Shown: positions 7,162-18,021, counted from the stretch's first letter. The stretch: DNA of 64,000 nt from Serinicoccus profundi (GCF_008001015.1 NZ_CP042862.1:1984001-2048000); one strand, 5' to 3'. The notes: generated by a model not told the origin, from the sequence alone. Program-made: numbers and translations.

Positions 7162-9789
7162 TTAATAGTATCTCCTAACTGAACGCGAACGCTTCTTTGA
7201 CACCGCCCACGAAGCCGATGAGCCCGATGACCATGAAGCTACTGTGGTTACAGCGTAACGATGCCTTCGCATACTTCGCCGGGAAGAATACGCCTGTGAT
7301 TTTCGTGCCGCATATCGAAATCCTGCCCTAGCCGCCCCTCCCCCGATGACGCCGACCGCAGAGCCAGCCGCATAGCTTCCGGCCTGCCGCCACTTCCCCT
7401 GGATGGCATAAGCCCCCCCAAAATAGATTCCACAGCCTGCCGCGACAATTCCCCAAGAAACGTTGCACCCAGACTTTATTGCTCGACCCCAACGGGAGTT
7501 CGTGCTCCACCGCGCAGCGCGGCGCACGCCACCCCAGGCGGACTTAGCCTTCGACCCGGCCCAACTCCTTGCCTTCTTCCAGCCCCACGCTCCTGTTAAG
7601 TCCTCAACATTGATTGGGTCAGAGGGGTAGGTGTAGGTGTTGTGGTTTCCGCCGTAGATGGGGTCGGTGGAGGTGAATCTGCCAGTGGCCGGGTTGTAGA
7701 ACCGGACGCCCATGAGGGTGAGGCCGAAGGTTTCTCCTGGGGTGGCGCGTTCTTTGGTGCCGAGCCACCCGTAGCCGAGTGGTCCGCTGACCGTAGCGTT
7801 GGCTGCTGGGGTGCGGGGAGTGCCGTACTCGGTGTAGTCGGACCAGGCGGTGATCCCGGTGACCGCCCCGGTCTCGGGCAGGCTGATGGTGCTGACCACG
7901 TCTCCGTGCGGGTTCGCGATGGTGAGCTCGGCAACCGTGGCCCCACCTGTGGTGGTGGTGCTGATCCCGAGGTCTCCACCGATACCGGGCAGGAACCGGG
8001 TGGTGGTGCCACCCTCGTAGCTGGTCCAGGTCGGGTTGTCGGAGTCGTCGCCGTAGTGGCGCACGATCTCGCTCTTGGCGGTGATTCCACCGGGGAACGG
8101 GCCTTGCCCCGCCGTGGTTTGCACCAGGCGCCGGCCTGCAGGGTCAAGGGTGAACGCGGTCGTGGTGGTGCCCTGCTTGATTGATCTGGGTGCGTCGGTG
8201 TCGTAATAACCCAGGGTCAGGTCAGCGGTTCCCATGTGCGTATCAGCCTTGGGGATGAGGGTTTGCCGCCCGAACTGGTCATAGACATACGCGCCTTGCC
8301 CGCTGGCCCCGGTGGTCGCGGCGTCACCCGTGTTGTACGCCCAGGTGGTCGTGGTGCCGGTGGTCGACCCACACGGGGTCGTCTTCAACGCGGTCCGGTT
8401 GGAGTTCGCGTCAAAGCTGTAGGTCCGGGTCTGACAGACCCCGGGCGCTGAGACCTCACCGTCGGCAGGGGTGGTGTTGACGGTGCCGGCGTGGGTGGTC
8501 GCCGTCAGGTCATCCACCCGGGTCAGGCGGGACAGTGGGTCGTAGGTGAAGGCCCGTTCGTACCCGTACCCGTCCCCGACACCGCCGGTCCCGTCGGGGG
8601 TGGTGGTGTCGGAGCCGTCGAGGACGGCACCGGCGGGGGTGGACTCCAACGCGATGCGGCCGAGGGGGTCGTTCAGGATGCTCCACCCGAGCCAAGTACC
8701 TGTTGTGCTGGCGCCGGTTTCGGGGTCGGTCAGTGGGCCGGTGACGAACTGCTCAATGGGTTCGCCGGCAGGGTCGGTGCGCCACGTGTGGGAGATTCCC
8801 CCTGGTGCGGTCTGCGCGATCAGGGTGCTGTTCGCGTCGTAGGCACCGGTCAGGATGAAGGACCGTCCTCCCGTGGCGTGCACGACCTTGGTGGGCAGCC
8901 CGCGGCGCTCTGGGCGGCCGAGCCCGTCGGTGCCGTCGTAGGTGTAGGTGACGGTCCCGTTCGGGTCGGTGAGGGTGGCCACTCGGCCGGCGCTGTCATA
9001 ACTGGTGGTGGTCGTCTCGCCCTGGGCATTGGTGTACCCGGTCAGGCGGCCCCAGTCGTCGTAGCTGTGGCTGATCGTGCCGAGGACCGACCCGGAGGAG
9101 TGGACCGATTCAGTCTTGGTCACAGCGCCAGTCGTCTGGCTGTACGTCGTGCGCGTGTCAGGCACCGGGGAGGCCCCGGTCAGTCCCGAGGTTGCTGTCG
9201 CGACCTGTACGGGCCGGGACGCGGTGTCATAGGTCGTCGTCGTGGTACGTGTCGCACCGTTGGACGTCTCGACCGTGGTGGTCGGTGCCAACCACATCGA
9301 GTACCCAGTGGTCCGCTCGGTGGGGAACCCCGTCGCCGGGGTGCTCATCGGCCCTTCCAGACAGACCAGACCAGCCCAGGCAGGCTTGTTCCCGCACGCC
9401 GCGTCTGAACTGTTCGCGCCCGCGCTGTAGTACACGCTGCGGCGGGTACCCGGCCCCGTACCGGTAGTTGCCTCGGAAGGTTGCCTGGTCTGGGTGACCC
9501 GACCCTCGGCATCCAGGACGGTCACTGAGGTTGATGTCGTCGACCCGAACCCGGTGACGACCTTCGTCGGGACAGCGAACTCCCACCCCGAGCCGGTACC
9601 GGACACGACCGGGTCGTAAGAGTTCACCGTCTTGGACAGGACGACAGGGTTGCCGTTGGCGTGGATGTCTTCGAGGTTGGTCCCGGCGGCGGTCACGGTG
9701 ACCGTGGTCGCAAGGTTGTACCCGGTGCCGGAAGCCGGGTTGAGACCCCCGTTGGGTGCGCCCTGGTCATACACGGTCTTCGTGTGCGG
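7162..9789 (-). pseudogene. YD-repeat/Rhs-type protein, C-terminal portion (separated by IS insertion)
   Basis: This stretch encodes about the last 875 residues of a large YD-repeat protein. Several YD motifs are visible (YDDWGRLTGYTNAQG, YDSAGRVATLTDPNG, YDPLSRLTRVDD). The Rhs core ends in the usual form, FYNPATGRFTSTDPIYGGNH followed by NVEDLTG. After it comes a variable tail of about 150 residues: basic and tryptophan-rich first, then two Gly/Ala-rich hydrophobic stretches (GIVAAGCGIYFGGAYAI and AAGSAVGVIGGGAA). Such tails are the toxin part of Rhs proteins, but this one matches no toxin I recognise. An IS256-like element separates it from its own start, so it is probably not expressed as part of the full protein. 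Confidence 0.85.
9781..9789. repeat. Left copy of 9-bp target-site duplication
   Basis: The sequence CGTGTGCGG flanks the left end of the IS256-like element and recurs at 11269-11277. On the minus strand it reads CCG CAC ACG (Pro-His-Thr) in the same frame on both sides. The uninterrupted gene therefore read ...ENVRPHTKTVYDQG.... The G-run of eight around 9788-9795 leaves the exact boundary uncertain by one or two bases. Confidence 0.85.
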
Positions 9790-9817
9790 GGGGGGTGTCA
9801 GATGGTCTGTGTAAGTG
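9790..9817. repeat. Left terminal inverted repeat of the IS256-like element
   Basis: It begins with a G-run followed by TGTCAGATGGTCTGTGTAAGTG. Compared with the right end read inwards, TGTCA and the block TGTGTAAGTG are conserved and the middle differs. The left copy is about 2 nt longer because of the G-run. Confidence 0.75.
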
Positions 9818-9847
9818 CCGGGTCTCCGACCGAGAAGGAGATTGACT

Positions 9848-11224
9848 GTGAGCATGACGCACGACGAGATGAGGGCCGAGGATCTGGACCAGGTCGAGGT
9901 GGAGCATCGGGCCGCGGCTGCGCGGCTGCGTGAGGAGTTCTTCGACGACGAGCTGGTCGACAAGTTGCTCGCGGCGACCGGTGAGCGCGGGGTGTCCTTG
10001 ACCGGGGCCGGTGGCTTCCTGCCCGAGATGATCAAGACCGTCCTGGAGCGCGGCATGGGAGCCGAGCTGACCGACCACCTCGGGTACGCCAAGGGCGACG
10101 CGGCCGGCCGAGGTTCGGGGAACTCCCGCAACGGCACGACCCCCAAGACGGTGGGCACCGAGGTCGGTGACATCGCCCTGGACCAGCCGAGGGACCGCAA
10201 CTCCACGTTCTCCTCGGCGCTGGTGCCCAAGGGCGCCCGCCGCCTCGGCGGGCTGGAGGACATGATCATCTCCCTGTACGCCGGCGGGATGACCGTTCGC
10301 GACATCCAGCATCATCTGGGCGCGACGCTGGGCACCGAGCTGAGCCACGAGACGATCAGCAACGTCACCGACGCCGTGCTCGAGGAGGTCAAGGCCTGGC
10401 AGTCCCGCCCGCTGGAGGCGTTCTACCCGGTGATCTACCTCGACGCCCTGGTGGTCAAGGTCCGCGACGGGTCGCACGTGACCAACCGCTCGGCGCACGT
10501 GGCCGTCGGCGTCGACATGGACGGCGTCAAGCACGTCCTGGGCATTTGGGTCCAGGCCACCGAGGGCGCCAAGTTCTGGGCCGGCGTGTGCGCCCAGCTG
10601 GCCAACCGCGGCGTCAAGGACGTGCTCATCGTCTGCTGCGACGGGCTGACCGGCCTGGCCGAGGCGATCGAGGCGACCTGGCCGCACGCGATGGTGCAGA
10701 CCTGCGTGGTGCACCTGATCCGGGCCTCGATGCGGTTCGTCTCCTACGCCGACCGCAAGGCCGTCGCCGCGATGCTGCGCCCGATCTACACCGCCGCTGA
10801 CGAGGACGCAGCGCTCATGGCGCTGGCCGCCTTCGCCGACTCCAACCTGGGCAAGAAGTACCCCGCTGCGGTCGCCACCTGGGAGAACGCCTGGGACCGG
10901 TTCATCCCCTTCCTGGCGTTCGGGCCCGCGCTGCGCAAGGTCATCTACACGACCAACAGCATCGAGAGCCTGAACTACCAGCTGCGCAAGATCATCAAGA
11001 ACCGCGGCCACTTCCCCAGCGACGAGGCCGTGATCAAGCTGCTCTGGCTGGCAATCATGAACATCGAGGACAAACGAGCCCGAGAACGAGCCAAGCAGGC
11101 CAGCAAGGGCAAAGACCGAAAGTCGGTGCCCCGCCTGATCGAAGGCGCCGCCGTCACCGGTTGGAAAGCCGCCCTTGGCGAGCTCGCCCTCGTCTACCCC
11201 GACCGCGTAAACGCCTACCTGTAA
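9848..11224 (+). CDS. IS256-family (Mutator-type) transposase
   Basis: About 458 residues, full length for the family. The DDE catalytic triad fits D199 (VIYLDALVVKVRDG), D265 (IVCCDGLTGL) and E373 (TNSIESLN). The HLGATLGTELSHETISNVTD segment is the DNA-binding region typical of Mutator-type transposases. The GTG at 9848 has AAGGAG 7 nt upstream; the ATG at 9854 is the alternative. No frameshift or premature stop is seen, so the enzyme is probably functional. It is transcribed opposite to the Rhs-like gene that the element interrupts. Confidence 0.95.
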   Translation: MSMTHDEMRAEDLDQVEVEHRAAAARLREEFFDDELVDKLLAATGERGVSLTGAGGFLPEMIKTVLERGMGAELTDHLGYAKGDAAGRGSGNSRNGTTPKTVGTEVGDIALDQPRDRNSTFSSALVPKGARRLGGLEDMIISLYAGGMTVRDIQHHLGATLGTELSHETISNVTDAVLEEVKAWQSRPLEAFYPVIYLDALVVKVRDGSHVTNRSAHVAVGVDMDGVKHVLGIWVQATEGAKFWAGVCAQLANRGVKDVLIVCCDGLTGLAEAIEATWPHAMVQTCVVHLIRASMRFVSYADRKAVAAMLRPIYTAADEDAALMALAAFADSNLGKKYPAAVATWENAWDRFIPFLAFGPALRKVIYTTNSIESLNYQLRKIIKNRGHFPSDEAVIKLLWLAIMNIEDKRARERAKQASKGKDRKSVPRLIEGAAVTGWKAALGELALVYPDRVNAYL

Positions 11225-11242
11225 ACCCAATGTGACCCACAT

Positions 11243-11268
11243 CACTTACACAAACATCGTGACAAGCT
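11243..11268. repeat. Right terminal inverted repeat of the IS256-like element
   Basis: Read inwards it is AGCTTGTCACGATGTTTG followed by TGTAAGTG, which pairs imperfectly with the left end. It lies 18 nt after the transposase stop codon. Confidence 0.75.
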
Positions 11269-11277
11269 CGTGTGCGG
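11269..11277. repeat. Right copy of 9-bp target-site duplication
   Basis: CGTGTGCGG, identical to 9781-9789. Removing one copy together with the element rejoins the two halves of the Rhs-like gene in frame. Confidence 0.85.
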
Positions 11278-14200
11278 CCGGACGTTCTCAGTCACGCCCA
11301 GCCCTGGCACGTGCGAGGTCCTCGCCGGTCCGTACGAGTCCGTCTCCAGTGTCCCTGCAGGCGCTAGGACCGTCCCGTCAGCCGCGGTGAGGTCCTCGCT
11401 GTTGTACACCGTCAGCTCTGCCAGTGTCTGAACCTGGTCGGCGGACCACACCTGCTCGCCGTCCTCGAGACCGGTGGGACCGAAGACACCGGTCTTAGCG
11501 ATCGCTGAGGCGTCGAGCTCTCGCACGACGTTGCCGTGCTGGTCATACCCGGTCGCCGTGACCTGCCACTGATCGGCACCGTACGACGCAGTGTTCACGG
11601 TGTACCCGCGCGCGGTGGTGTACTGCACCTCAGCGTGCACCCAGTCACCCGCAGGTACCGCTGCCGGGGTTGTCGCGGTGATGGGCTTGTCCTGACCGAA
11701 GACCGCCGCGGCGTACGTCGGGGTCTGCGCAGCGTCCTGACCCCACGCGGACACAGTTGCGGTGTCCAAGGCCGGCAGACCGGCCGGTGGGGTGCTCGGG
11801 TTGATGCTGTACACGAACCGGGCGACCTGTGTTCCGCCCTGCTTGACCGCCGTCAGCTGCGCCGGGACCGTCCCGGTGCCGCCGGTGTACTCCAGAGTGT
11901 GGGCGCTCAGCCCGGGCGGAGTCAGGGAGGTCAAACGTCCGGCACTGTCATAGGCGTACGCGGTGGCCAGACCCGTCCGCGGGTCCGTCACGGACGCCAG
12001 GCGCTTCGTCGTCGCGTCATAAGCGTAGGAGGCGACGACGGTCGTCTCCATGCCCGCCCCACCGGCCTTGGCCGGGTTGAACAGCGTCGCGGAGACCGAC
12101 TTGACCTGTCCACTGACCTCTCCTCCGGAGGTCGTGGTCCCGTAGGTGATGTCCAGCACCCGACATCCGGGGGCCGTGACCGCACCGGTGCCGGGGCAGG
12201 ACACTCCGGTCGGGGACGGGGCGATGATCCGGGTCACCCTGCCGGCGCTGTCCCGGGCGAAACTCATCTGGCCCGGGACCCCGATCTCCACCACACTCGC
12301 CGGGGAGAACACGCCAGCCTTCCCCGCCGCCGGAGCCTGGGTCGAGGACGCCGGAGTGAACGTGGTGACGTTCCCGTCCAGGTCGGTCAGCTCCACCTTC
12401 GTCGACGACCCCGATCCAGAGACCGCAGCGCTGATCCCGGCCGCGGCCGTCTCCTCACTCCCAGGCAACCACGCCCCCGTTTCCAGGGTGGCGACCTTGC
12501 GGGCGGTGTACGTTCCACTGCTCGAGGAGGGAGGGTCGAACACGATCGCTTCCCCGTCGCCACCGACCAACACCAGCGAGCCGTCGAGCAGGGTGTTGTC
12601 AATCAGCGTCGCCCCGGCCAACCCAGCGTCCGACCCATCCAGATTCGCGACCCACCCCGGACCGAACACGCCCTGGGCCGCCGTGGCGGGCAGCCCATAC
12701 GTCGCGTGGGAGCGAGACAGGGACATCTGCCCCGTGTACCCCGGTACGGACACATCCGTGACCGTGGTGTTGAACTCCCCGGTGAACAATGCCACCTGGC
12801 CCGGGCCAGCCTCAGCCACCGGGAACCCGTCACCAAAAGCGTGCGGCACCCGGAACACCGACCGGGCGTCCGCTTCCCCCGTGCACTTCGTCGCCCCACC
12901 GCCGTACGTGAAGCAGACCTGCACCTCAAGCACCACAGGCATTCGCTCATCCGCACCAGTATTGGTGTTCACGGCCGGGGCAGCGGTGTTCCAGTTCCCG
13001 GTCGCAACCGACTGTCCGTCCTTCTGAGCAACGGAGACCGAGTCAGCAGCATCGAACCAGTTCGACGCATCGGAACCACCAGCCGACCCCGCGGTCCGGT
13101 ACTGGATCTTCGCGCTCACCGTTTGCCCCGACTGCGCCGGAGGTGCGGCCGCACTGACCGGTACCACCCCGGTCACCGTGGGCCGAGGATCACCCACGGG
13201 TGCCGCCATACCTGCCGCTCCGTAACCGAAGGAGTACACCACCTGCGAGGTTTCCACCCCTGTGCGGTTCACCCCGATCACCCGAACGTTATGCCCACCC
13301 GCAGCACGCGGAACCGTCACATTGACCCCTGCTACGGCTGGGTCAGTGCTGTTCGGGATCGAATAGGTCTTCCACGCACCGGCATCGACCTGCACCTTCA
13401 GCTGCACGTTCTGATCCCACGTCGACGCCGCTGCCCCACTGACCCGACACGTCACATTCGAGGTCGGAACGTTCGTGGCCCACGACCCGTCCGTGTACGG
13501 CGCGGGGCACGACACCACCGGGGCCGCCCCGGCTGTCCAGTCGGTGTAGAACATCTTGAACCCCGACCAGGAACCAGTCATGCCTCCCCCGTCATGAGCC
13601 CGCGCCCTGACGAAGTACCGCATGTGGTTCGACAGATCCACCCCCGGAGTGCACCCCACAACCGTGCCACCCGTCCTCAACAACGACATGCACGAGGCCA
13701 CCAGCGTCGCCGACGACACATTCGAGTTCGCGGTGTGTACCTCGAACTCCAGCTTCACCGTGTTCCCGTCCGGGTCCGACGTGGACGACTCGAACCGAGG
13801 CCGCTTGTACTTCGTCCACGTCTGCGCCGCCCCATCCCCTGGGTTGACATACGTGCTCGACGTCGACGAGGCCAGCACCGGGGTCGCCGGCGTCGCCGGT
13901 GCCCGGTTCCACGTCACCTCCAACACCGGCGGATACGACGACTCCGATGAGTAGAACCGCTTCCACCCAGACGAATCCGTCTCCGACCCCGCACGAACCA
14001 TCACCGTCTTCGTCCCCGCCGCCTGACCCGACCAGGTCTGCACCAGAGACGTCATCGGAATCTTCACCCGCCCCTGCGCACAGTCACCCGTGCCGTCCGA
14101 CCGCTTCGCCGCATCCACACTCCCCACCGGGGTCGAGCTCGCCGCAGGCCTCGTCGACCACGTCACCGACGACGACGCCGTACTGCTCGTCGAATACACC

Positions 14201-15339
14201 CCCACCGGTTTCGCCGTGCACGACCACGCCCAGTTCTCATACAACGACAACTGCGCACTCTTGATCTGCTTCCCCACAAGAGAGGCCGTCGAGAAATTCA
14301 AGAAGGACCGGGCCACGTCCGTGCCCCCGTTATACGTCCCCACCAGCAACTCGTCATCACTAGCGTTCGCTGCCGACGGGTACGCCTTCTGCACGTACGT
14401 GTCCATCGTGGGAGCAACGTTCAACGCCGCATACGTGGGGTCCACCGTCACCGGGAACACCCGGGCAGGATCCATCAACCACTCCCGGGACACGGACAAC
14501 GTCAACGTGGCCTTCCCCCGCCCAGCACCCTGCTGGACCTGCAGGTCCACCGGCGTCAGATTCGACGGGCCCCCCGAGAACTCATCCACCACCGCATCAA
14601 ACGCCTCAGGTGCCACCACCTGCGACACGACGCGCTCCTTGGCATCGACGAACTCCACCACCCCTTCCTCCCCGCCCTGCCGCGCAACCAAACCCTTGGC
14701 CTGCAGCGGGATGGACCATGACACCTGGTCCCCACCAGGCAGGCCAGCAACAGCGTCCGCACTCTCGATCACAAAGGTCTGCTCAAACCCCGAGCGGCGG
14801 GCATCAATCACCACATCAATCCCAGGCCACGAATCCGCATACCGAGCCACCGGACCATCCAGCTCAGGCTCACCACGCAGCGGCAACCGCCAAACCACCT
14901 CACGCCCAGCCCCAGGATGAGACACCGACACATCAGACAACCCCTCGGCTCGGCCCTCGCCCGGCAACCCCAAACCCAAAGGGTGCGCAGCCGGACCCAC
15001 CGAACCATCCGCACGCTCCACCATGTCCAGATCGACCTCGACCCAGCCACCCTCCCCATCCGCGAAGCGCTGCTGACCCAACGCCGAAGCCGTGGTGAAC
15101 GAACCGTCCGGATTCACGACCGTCGTCGAGAACTCATCCGTCAACGACTCCACCAGCACCGGCTCCCCGCCAACCCGGGCAGCCACCGACGCGGCCACCA
15201 GATCCTCCTCACCCTCAGGAGTCACAACCGGCTCGGCGCCAGCGTCCGCCGCCTCGATGACCTCAGAAGCCTCCTCGCTGCCAGGAGAAGCAACAGCCCC
15301 CGGAACATCCCCGACAGTCATCGCCAGAACAAGGACCAT
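11269..15339 (-). pseudogene. Secreted YD-repeat/Rhs-type protein, N-terminal portion (truncated by IS)
   Basis: This encodes about the first 1,357 residues. The start (ATG at 15339) gives a hydrophobic N terminus, VLVLAMTVGDVPGAVA, consistent with a short signal peptide. No stronger start is visible, because a stop lies just upstream in frame. A DNRLRE-type domain is seen at about residues 310-480 (TMDTYVQ, SFLNFSTASLVGKQIKSAQLSLY, PPVLEVTW). Fibronectin-like segments follow, then the start of the YD region (AYAYDSAGRLTSLTPPG). Joined to the part at 7162-9780, the parental protein would have about 2,229 residues. As it stands, translation runs into the IS and stops after about nine foreign residues. 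The region lacks the octamer typical of the backbone, which suggests transfer. Confidence 0.85.
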
Positions 15340-15657
15340 CGACCACGCCAGCCAACGAACCCATCACCGCCAAGCCTCAGGAAACCCGACCCAACCCCAA
15401 CCCATAGACACCCCAGCACCGCGCACAGGCAGCCCCTGACTCCAGCAAGACCCCGCCCAGCGCGAAGCAACTAGAGGGAAAAATAGGCGAGCAACGGTGC
15501 CTACTGATAGATCCGAAGGGTCACAATTTCGTAACGGAAGTTGCGAGAGCGCGGTTCTTCCTCCCCCCGGAGGGACATCGGACGGTGTCACGGCGGGTGA
15601 GACAGCCTCCGGACGTCCGGTCGGCGCAGCGCCCGGGTCCGCACTACCGTAGCTGCC
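15340..15657. other. Divergent intergenic region between the Rhs-like and GlgC-like genes
   Basis: About 318 bp without a gene. It holds a locally AT-rich stretch near 15470-15540, an imperfect inverted repeat CAATTTC...GAAGTTG around 15525-15545, a CCTCC/GGAGG hairpin near 15560-15575, and the perfect palindrome CCGGACGTCCGG at 15609-15620. Promoters for both genes must lie here. No recognised riboswitch or operator could be supported. It marks the right end of the putative island. Confidence 0.5.
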
Positions 15658-16900
15658 GTGACGATGATTCCCGACCTCCGCACCCTGGCCGTCGTGCAGG
15701 CCGGTGGTCAGGGCAGCCGGATGGACGTGCTGACCCGGGAGCGGGCCAAACCCGCCCTCCCCTTCGCCGCGAGCCACGCGCTCGTGGACTTCCCGCTCTC
15801 GGTCCTGGCGGCTGCCGGGGTGAGCGACGTCTGGGTCTCCGTACAGTTCCAGTCCAGCTCCCTCGACAGCTACCTCGCGGGCGGCCGCCCGTGGGACCTC
15901 GACCGGACCCGCGGCGGATTCCGCCGTCTCACCCCCGAGGAGGGGTCGGGGACGGCCCACGAGGACGGCTTCAGCCACGGCAACGCCGACGGTCTCTTCC
16001 GGATGCGCGAGGCGATCAGGATCGCCGACCCGCACGTGCTGATCGTCATGTCGGCCGACCACATCTTCAACCTCGACCTGCGCCCGGTCGTCGCCGCCCA
16101 CCTCGACCGCGAGGCGGAGTGCACGGTCGTCACCGCCGAGATCGGGGTGCAGGAGGCGGTGCACAAGGTGGTGGTCGAGCACGACGACGCGGGCTTCGTC
16201 AGCGCGGTGCGCGCCAAGCCGTCCTCCACGGAGTCGGGCACCGTCGCCACCGAGATCTTCCTCTACCACCCGCCGACCCTGCTGACCCAGCTCGAGCAGC
16301 TGCGCGCCGGGCTCCAGGCCACCGCGGACGACGATGACGACACCGGCCTCGGCGACTTCGGCGACCACCTCCTGCCCTCGCTGGTCCGCCGCGGGCGGGT
16401 CCACGCCACCCCGATGAGCGGCTACTGGAAGGACGTCGGGCGACCCCAGGCCTACCTCCAGGCCCACCGTGACCTGCTCACGGGCAAGGTCGACGTCTTC
16501 GACCACCCGACGCGGCCCATCCTCGGCCAGACCCTCCCCGGCCCGCCCGGCTGGGTCGGTGAGGGCGGCGAGCTCGTCGAGGCGATGATCGGGCCGGGCT
16601 CGCGCGTGCGCGGTCGGGTGGTCCGGTCCGTGCTCGGGGCGCGGGGTGCAGGTGCAGCCCGGCGCGGTCGTCGAGGACAGCGTGCTGCTCGACGACGTCG
16701 TCGTCGAGACCGGCGCCCAGGTGCGGACGAGCATCCTCGACCGCGGCGTCCACGTCGGCCGCGAGGCCACCGTCGGTGCCGCTCCCGCGGGCACCCGGCT
16801 CACCGACGAGGCCATCACCCTCGTCGGCCAGGACAGCCGCGTGCGCCGCGGCACCAGCATCGCCCAAGGCGCCCGACTGGAGCCCGGCAGCACCACCTGA
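15658..16900 (+). pseudogene. GlgC-like glucose-1-phosphate adenylyltransferase, frameshifted
   Basis: The first frame (from GTG 15658 or ATG 15664) encodes a nucleotidyltransferase domain with VQAGGQGSRMDVLTRERAKPALPF, a sugar-binding region and IVMSADHIFNLDLR. It continues in frame to about 16636. Beyond that only another frame carries the left-handed beta-helix domain (VQPGAVVEDSVLLDDVVVETGAQVRTSILDRG...), ending at 16900. One extra G in the GGGG run at 16636-16639 explains the break; removing it yields about 413 residues, normal for GlgC. Such enzymes make ADP-glucose for glycogen synthesis. The signature is divergent, so the sugar is uncertain. It may be a true pseudogene or a sequencing error in a G run. 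Confidence 0.8.
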
Positions 16901-16932
16901 GGGTCTCCTCCCGCGCGTCGGGTTGGTCCCCG

Positions 16933-18021
16933 TCAGCGGAAGGGCGGGTAGGCCGGCAGCGCGAGGTCGCTGCTGCGCCAGGTCCGCGCCGCCCAGGTGA
17001 GCGCCTCCTCGCAGGCCGCGGCGACGTCGGGCATCTCCTCGCCGCACGCGCGCGTGACCCACCGCCAGCGCGAGACGAGCAGGGCGCGGAAGGGCGGCCC
17101 CTGCCGTCCCTCGGGCGCCATGACCCGGTCGTCCAGAGCACCGTCGAGCAGCCACAACATGCCCGACAGGACCCACAGCGCGACCGCACCCCGGACCTGC
17201 CGCGGCCAGTCCTCGTCGTCCTCCAGACCGGGCACGGCACCCGCCGCGGCCCGGGTGAAGGCCTCGAGCATGGCGTCGGTCAGCCCCGGGGGTGGGGTGA
17301 AGACGCACCAGCAGGTGCTGAACGGCTCCGCGGCGTAGGCCGCCTCGTAGGCCAGGTGCCGCACCCCGGTCCCCTCGAGGTCGAGGAGCCGGACACCGCC
17401 CGGGGTGAGCACCGCGTTGTCCGGGCAGGCGTCGCCCGGCCCGAGCACCTGCCGGGCGGTGTCGTGCTGCAGCTCGTCGACGAGGTCGCGCGCCTGCGCG
17501 ACGGCCGCGCGCCCGGCCCGGATGCCGGCGACCTCGGCGAGACGGTCCAGCCCACGGCGTGGGTAGTCGACCTGCCACTGGCGGTCCTCGGCGAGCGCCG
17601 CCGACCCGAGGTCCCGCCGGGCCTGCTCCAGCTCCGCGCCGGCCACGACGGACCCGCCCAGGGCCCCCGCCCACTCGACGGTATGCCGCCACGCACCGTC
17701 CGCGTCGGCGCCCAGGAGGGCGTCGGCGAGCGTCGGGTGGGGTCCGAGGTCCTCCATGACGATCGATTGCGACGACTCCTCCGCGGCGAGCAGCCGGGGC
17801 ACCTGCCGCAGGTGCCGCAGGCCGGCGACCTCCCGGCGCCAGCCCATCGCCGCGCGCCGACCCTCGGGCTGGGGCAGGAAGCGCTTGAGCACCACCGAAC
17901 CTCCCCACTGCGCAGGCCCGGCGAGCACCTGCCGGCGGTGCACCTGTGAGCGTGCCGAGCCACCGAGCAGCTCCCCCTCGCCCAGCTCCACGCCCGCGGG
18001 CAGCAACCCCGACCCGGTCAT
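16933..18021 (-). CDS. APH-fold phosphotransferase (aminoglycoside/choline kinase-like)
   Basis: 362 residues. The catalytic loop GPGDACPDNAVL and the metal-binding LLDLEGTG correspond to the HGDxxxxN and DxD motifs of the aminoglycoside phosphotransferase fold, with the usual HGD replaced by GDACPDN. The N-lobe lysine probably lies in SVVLKRF. The substrate is unknown; maltokinase-like and small-molecule kinases share this fold. The ATG overlaps the stop of the upstream nitronate monooxygenase-like gene by 4 nt, making it the last gene of the dgt operon. It converges on the GlgC-like gene with 32 nt between stops. Confidence 0.72.
   Translation of the reverse strand: MTGSGLLPAGVELGEGELLGGSARSQVHRRQVLAGPAQWGGSVVLKRFLPQPEGRRAAMGWRREVAGLRHLRQVPRLLAAEESSQSIVMEDLGPHPTLADALLGADADGAWRHTVEWAGALGGSVVAGAELEQARRDLGSAALAEDRQWQVDYPRRGLDRLAEVAGIRAGRAAVAQARDLVDELQHDTARQVLGPGDACPDNAVLTPGGVRLLDLEGTGVRHLAYEAAYAAEPFSTCWCVFTPPPGLTDAMLEAFTRAAAGAVPGLEDDEDWPRQVRGAVALWVLSGMLWLLDGALDDRVMAPEGRQGPPFRALLVSRWRWVTRACGEEMPDVAAACEEALTWAARTWRSSDLALPAYPPFR

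Larger units (their letters stand above)
9790..11268 (+). mobile_element. IS256-family insertion sequence (about 1.48 kb, apparently complete)
   Basis: The element carries one transposase gene and has imperfect terminal inverted repeats of about 26-28 bp (9790-9817 and 11243-11268). They share GTGTAAGTG at the inner end and TGTCA near the outer end. A 9-bp target duplication flanks it, as expected for IS256-family transposition. It lies inside the Rhs-like gene, on the opposite strand. The intact ends and uninterrupted transposase suggest a fairly recent insertion. Confidence 0.92.

Noticed and set aside
15470-15600. Riboswitch (for example ydaO-type) before the Rhs-like gene
   Set aside because: Some G-rich and paired segments exist, but the conserved motif could not be matched; a covariance-model search would be needed.
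15658-17949. Single 763-codon gene starting at the GlgC-like start
   Set aside because: After about 16636 it becomes a low-complexity Arg/Pro/Ala stretch and then runs antisense to the kinase gene; the real beta-helix domain continues in another frame.
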